Below, piece by piece: positions 6,135-6,375 of a DNA stretch of 6,375 nt. Numbering within the stretch: position 1 is the stretch's first letter; every line of letters starts with the position of its first letter. Where the stretch lies: positions 1 to 6,375 of the forward strand of contig PLEA01000386.1 of assembly GCA_003136335.1 (NCBI GenBank), written 5' to 3'. A program made the position numbers and the translations under genes. This DNA comes from Acidobacteriaceae bacterium. GTDB lineage: Bacteria > Acidobacteriota > Terriglobia > Terriglobales > SbA1. The notes below the pieces were generated by a model. That model was not told where the DNA came from. It did no database searches and saw only the letters and a list, made by a program, of their open reading frames with translations.

Positions 6135-6375
6135 CTGCTAATCCTTCCGTCTCGCAGGTGACTTCTTCAAGAGGCCCTTGTGCGTTGTACAATGGCGCAA
6201 GATGGATTCCGTGACGCGCCGCAATGGTTTCGATCTCCTGCACCCGCTCGGGTGTGATGAACCCTCTTCCCTGGGAGAACGGTTCAAATCTGCCTTCCAG
6301 GGCGAGCACCATGCCTTCCATAACACATCCTTGTCCCACATTCGGAAATGGATGACGATGCAGCACGCGGTGAAC
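6097..6375 (-). CDS. C-terminus of an acyl-ACP-reductase-like / predicted amino acid dehydrogenase, 5' end outside the window
   Basis: The frame is open from the right edge to a TGA at 6097, giving the last 92 residues of a longer protein. The fragment carries a pattern that I recognise from the end of cyanobacterial long-chain acyl-ACP reductase (AAR) and related 'predicted amino acid dehydrogenases': C-x-x-E-x-x-x-L-A-L-E (17-27), F-S-x-G-R (33-37), I-T-x-E-x-V-x-x-I (40-48) and a terminal H-G (55-56). AAR reduces fatty acyl thioesters to aldehydes with NADPH. The cofactor and catalytic parts lie outside the window, so activity cannot be judged. Residues after about 64 form a charged tail, whose last 12 codons overlap the DUF3419 gene. 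Another Rossmann dehydrogenase with a similar end remains possible. An internal GTG at 6366 opens the same frame but is not a credible start, because homology continues to the window edge. Confidence 0.62.
   Translation of the reverse strand, partial: VHRVLHRHPFPNVGQGCVMEGMVLALEGRFEPFSQGRGFITPERVQEIETIAARHGIHLAPLYNAQGPLEEVTCETEGLADERQIAGAGRAV
6142..6148 (-). promoter_or_regulatory. Ribosome binding site of the DUF3419 gene
   Basis: GGAAGGA on the minus strand ends 7 bases before the ATG at 6134, within the coding sequence of the upstream gene. It supports the long, overlapping start over the internal Met at codon 18. Confidence 0.55.

Overview
The window looks like one stretch of a minus-strand operon from a GC-rich bacterium. 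Six genes all read right to left and fill almost every base. Neighbouring genes overlap or nearly touch at four of the five junctions. The organism cannot be fixed from this sequence. A secreted protein with two 'GxW... DG+ YPL... DTVAL IDA+TV... GQ MT+TTTG' repeats resembles a style of secreted protein I associate with Acidobacteriota (Solibacter/Bryobacter-like). That placement is a guess from recall, not a search result.

In transcription order (high to low coordinates) the genes are as follows. (1) The last 92 residues of a protein resembling the C-terminus of cyanobacterial long-chain acyl-ACP reductase / 'predicted amino acid dehydrogenase'; its 5' part lies beyond the window. (2) A complete DUF3419/BtaA-like enzyme, the family that moves the 3-amino-3-carboxypropyl group of S-adenosylmethionine. 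(3) A secreted protein with two tandem copies of a beta-rich domain and no known function. (4) After the only sizeable gap (133 bases, with a possible weak promoter and a small hairpin), a membrane fatty-acid-desaturase-family protein with all three histidine boxes. (5) A 752-residue MMPL/RND exporter with both proton-relay Asp-Tyr motifs. (6) The first 257 residues of a GNAT-family protein that runs off the left edge.

Together these genes suggest a dedicated pathway. It would modify acyl chains (reduction, desaturation), attach an amino-acid head group from SAM, possibly acylate an amine, and export a hydrophobic product through the MMPL pump. The usual partner of BtaA, the N-methyltransferase BtaB, is not present. 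The product may therefore not be a classical betaine lipid. This pathway reading is inference from family membership and co-orientation. The individual family calls are much firmer than the pathway.

No RNA genes, mobile elements, CRISPR arrays, long repeats or convincing terminators were seen. No stretch above 300 bases lacks a gene. All plus-strand open frames appear to be shadows of the minus-strand genes.
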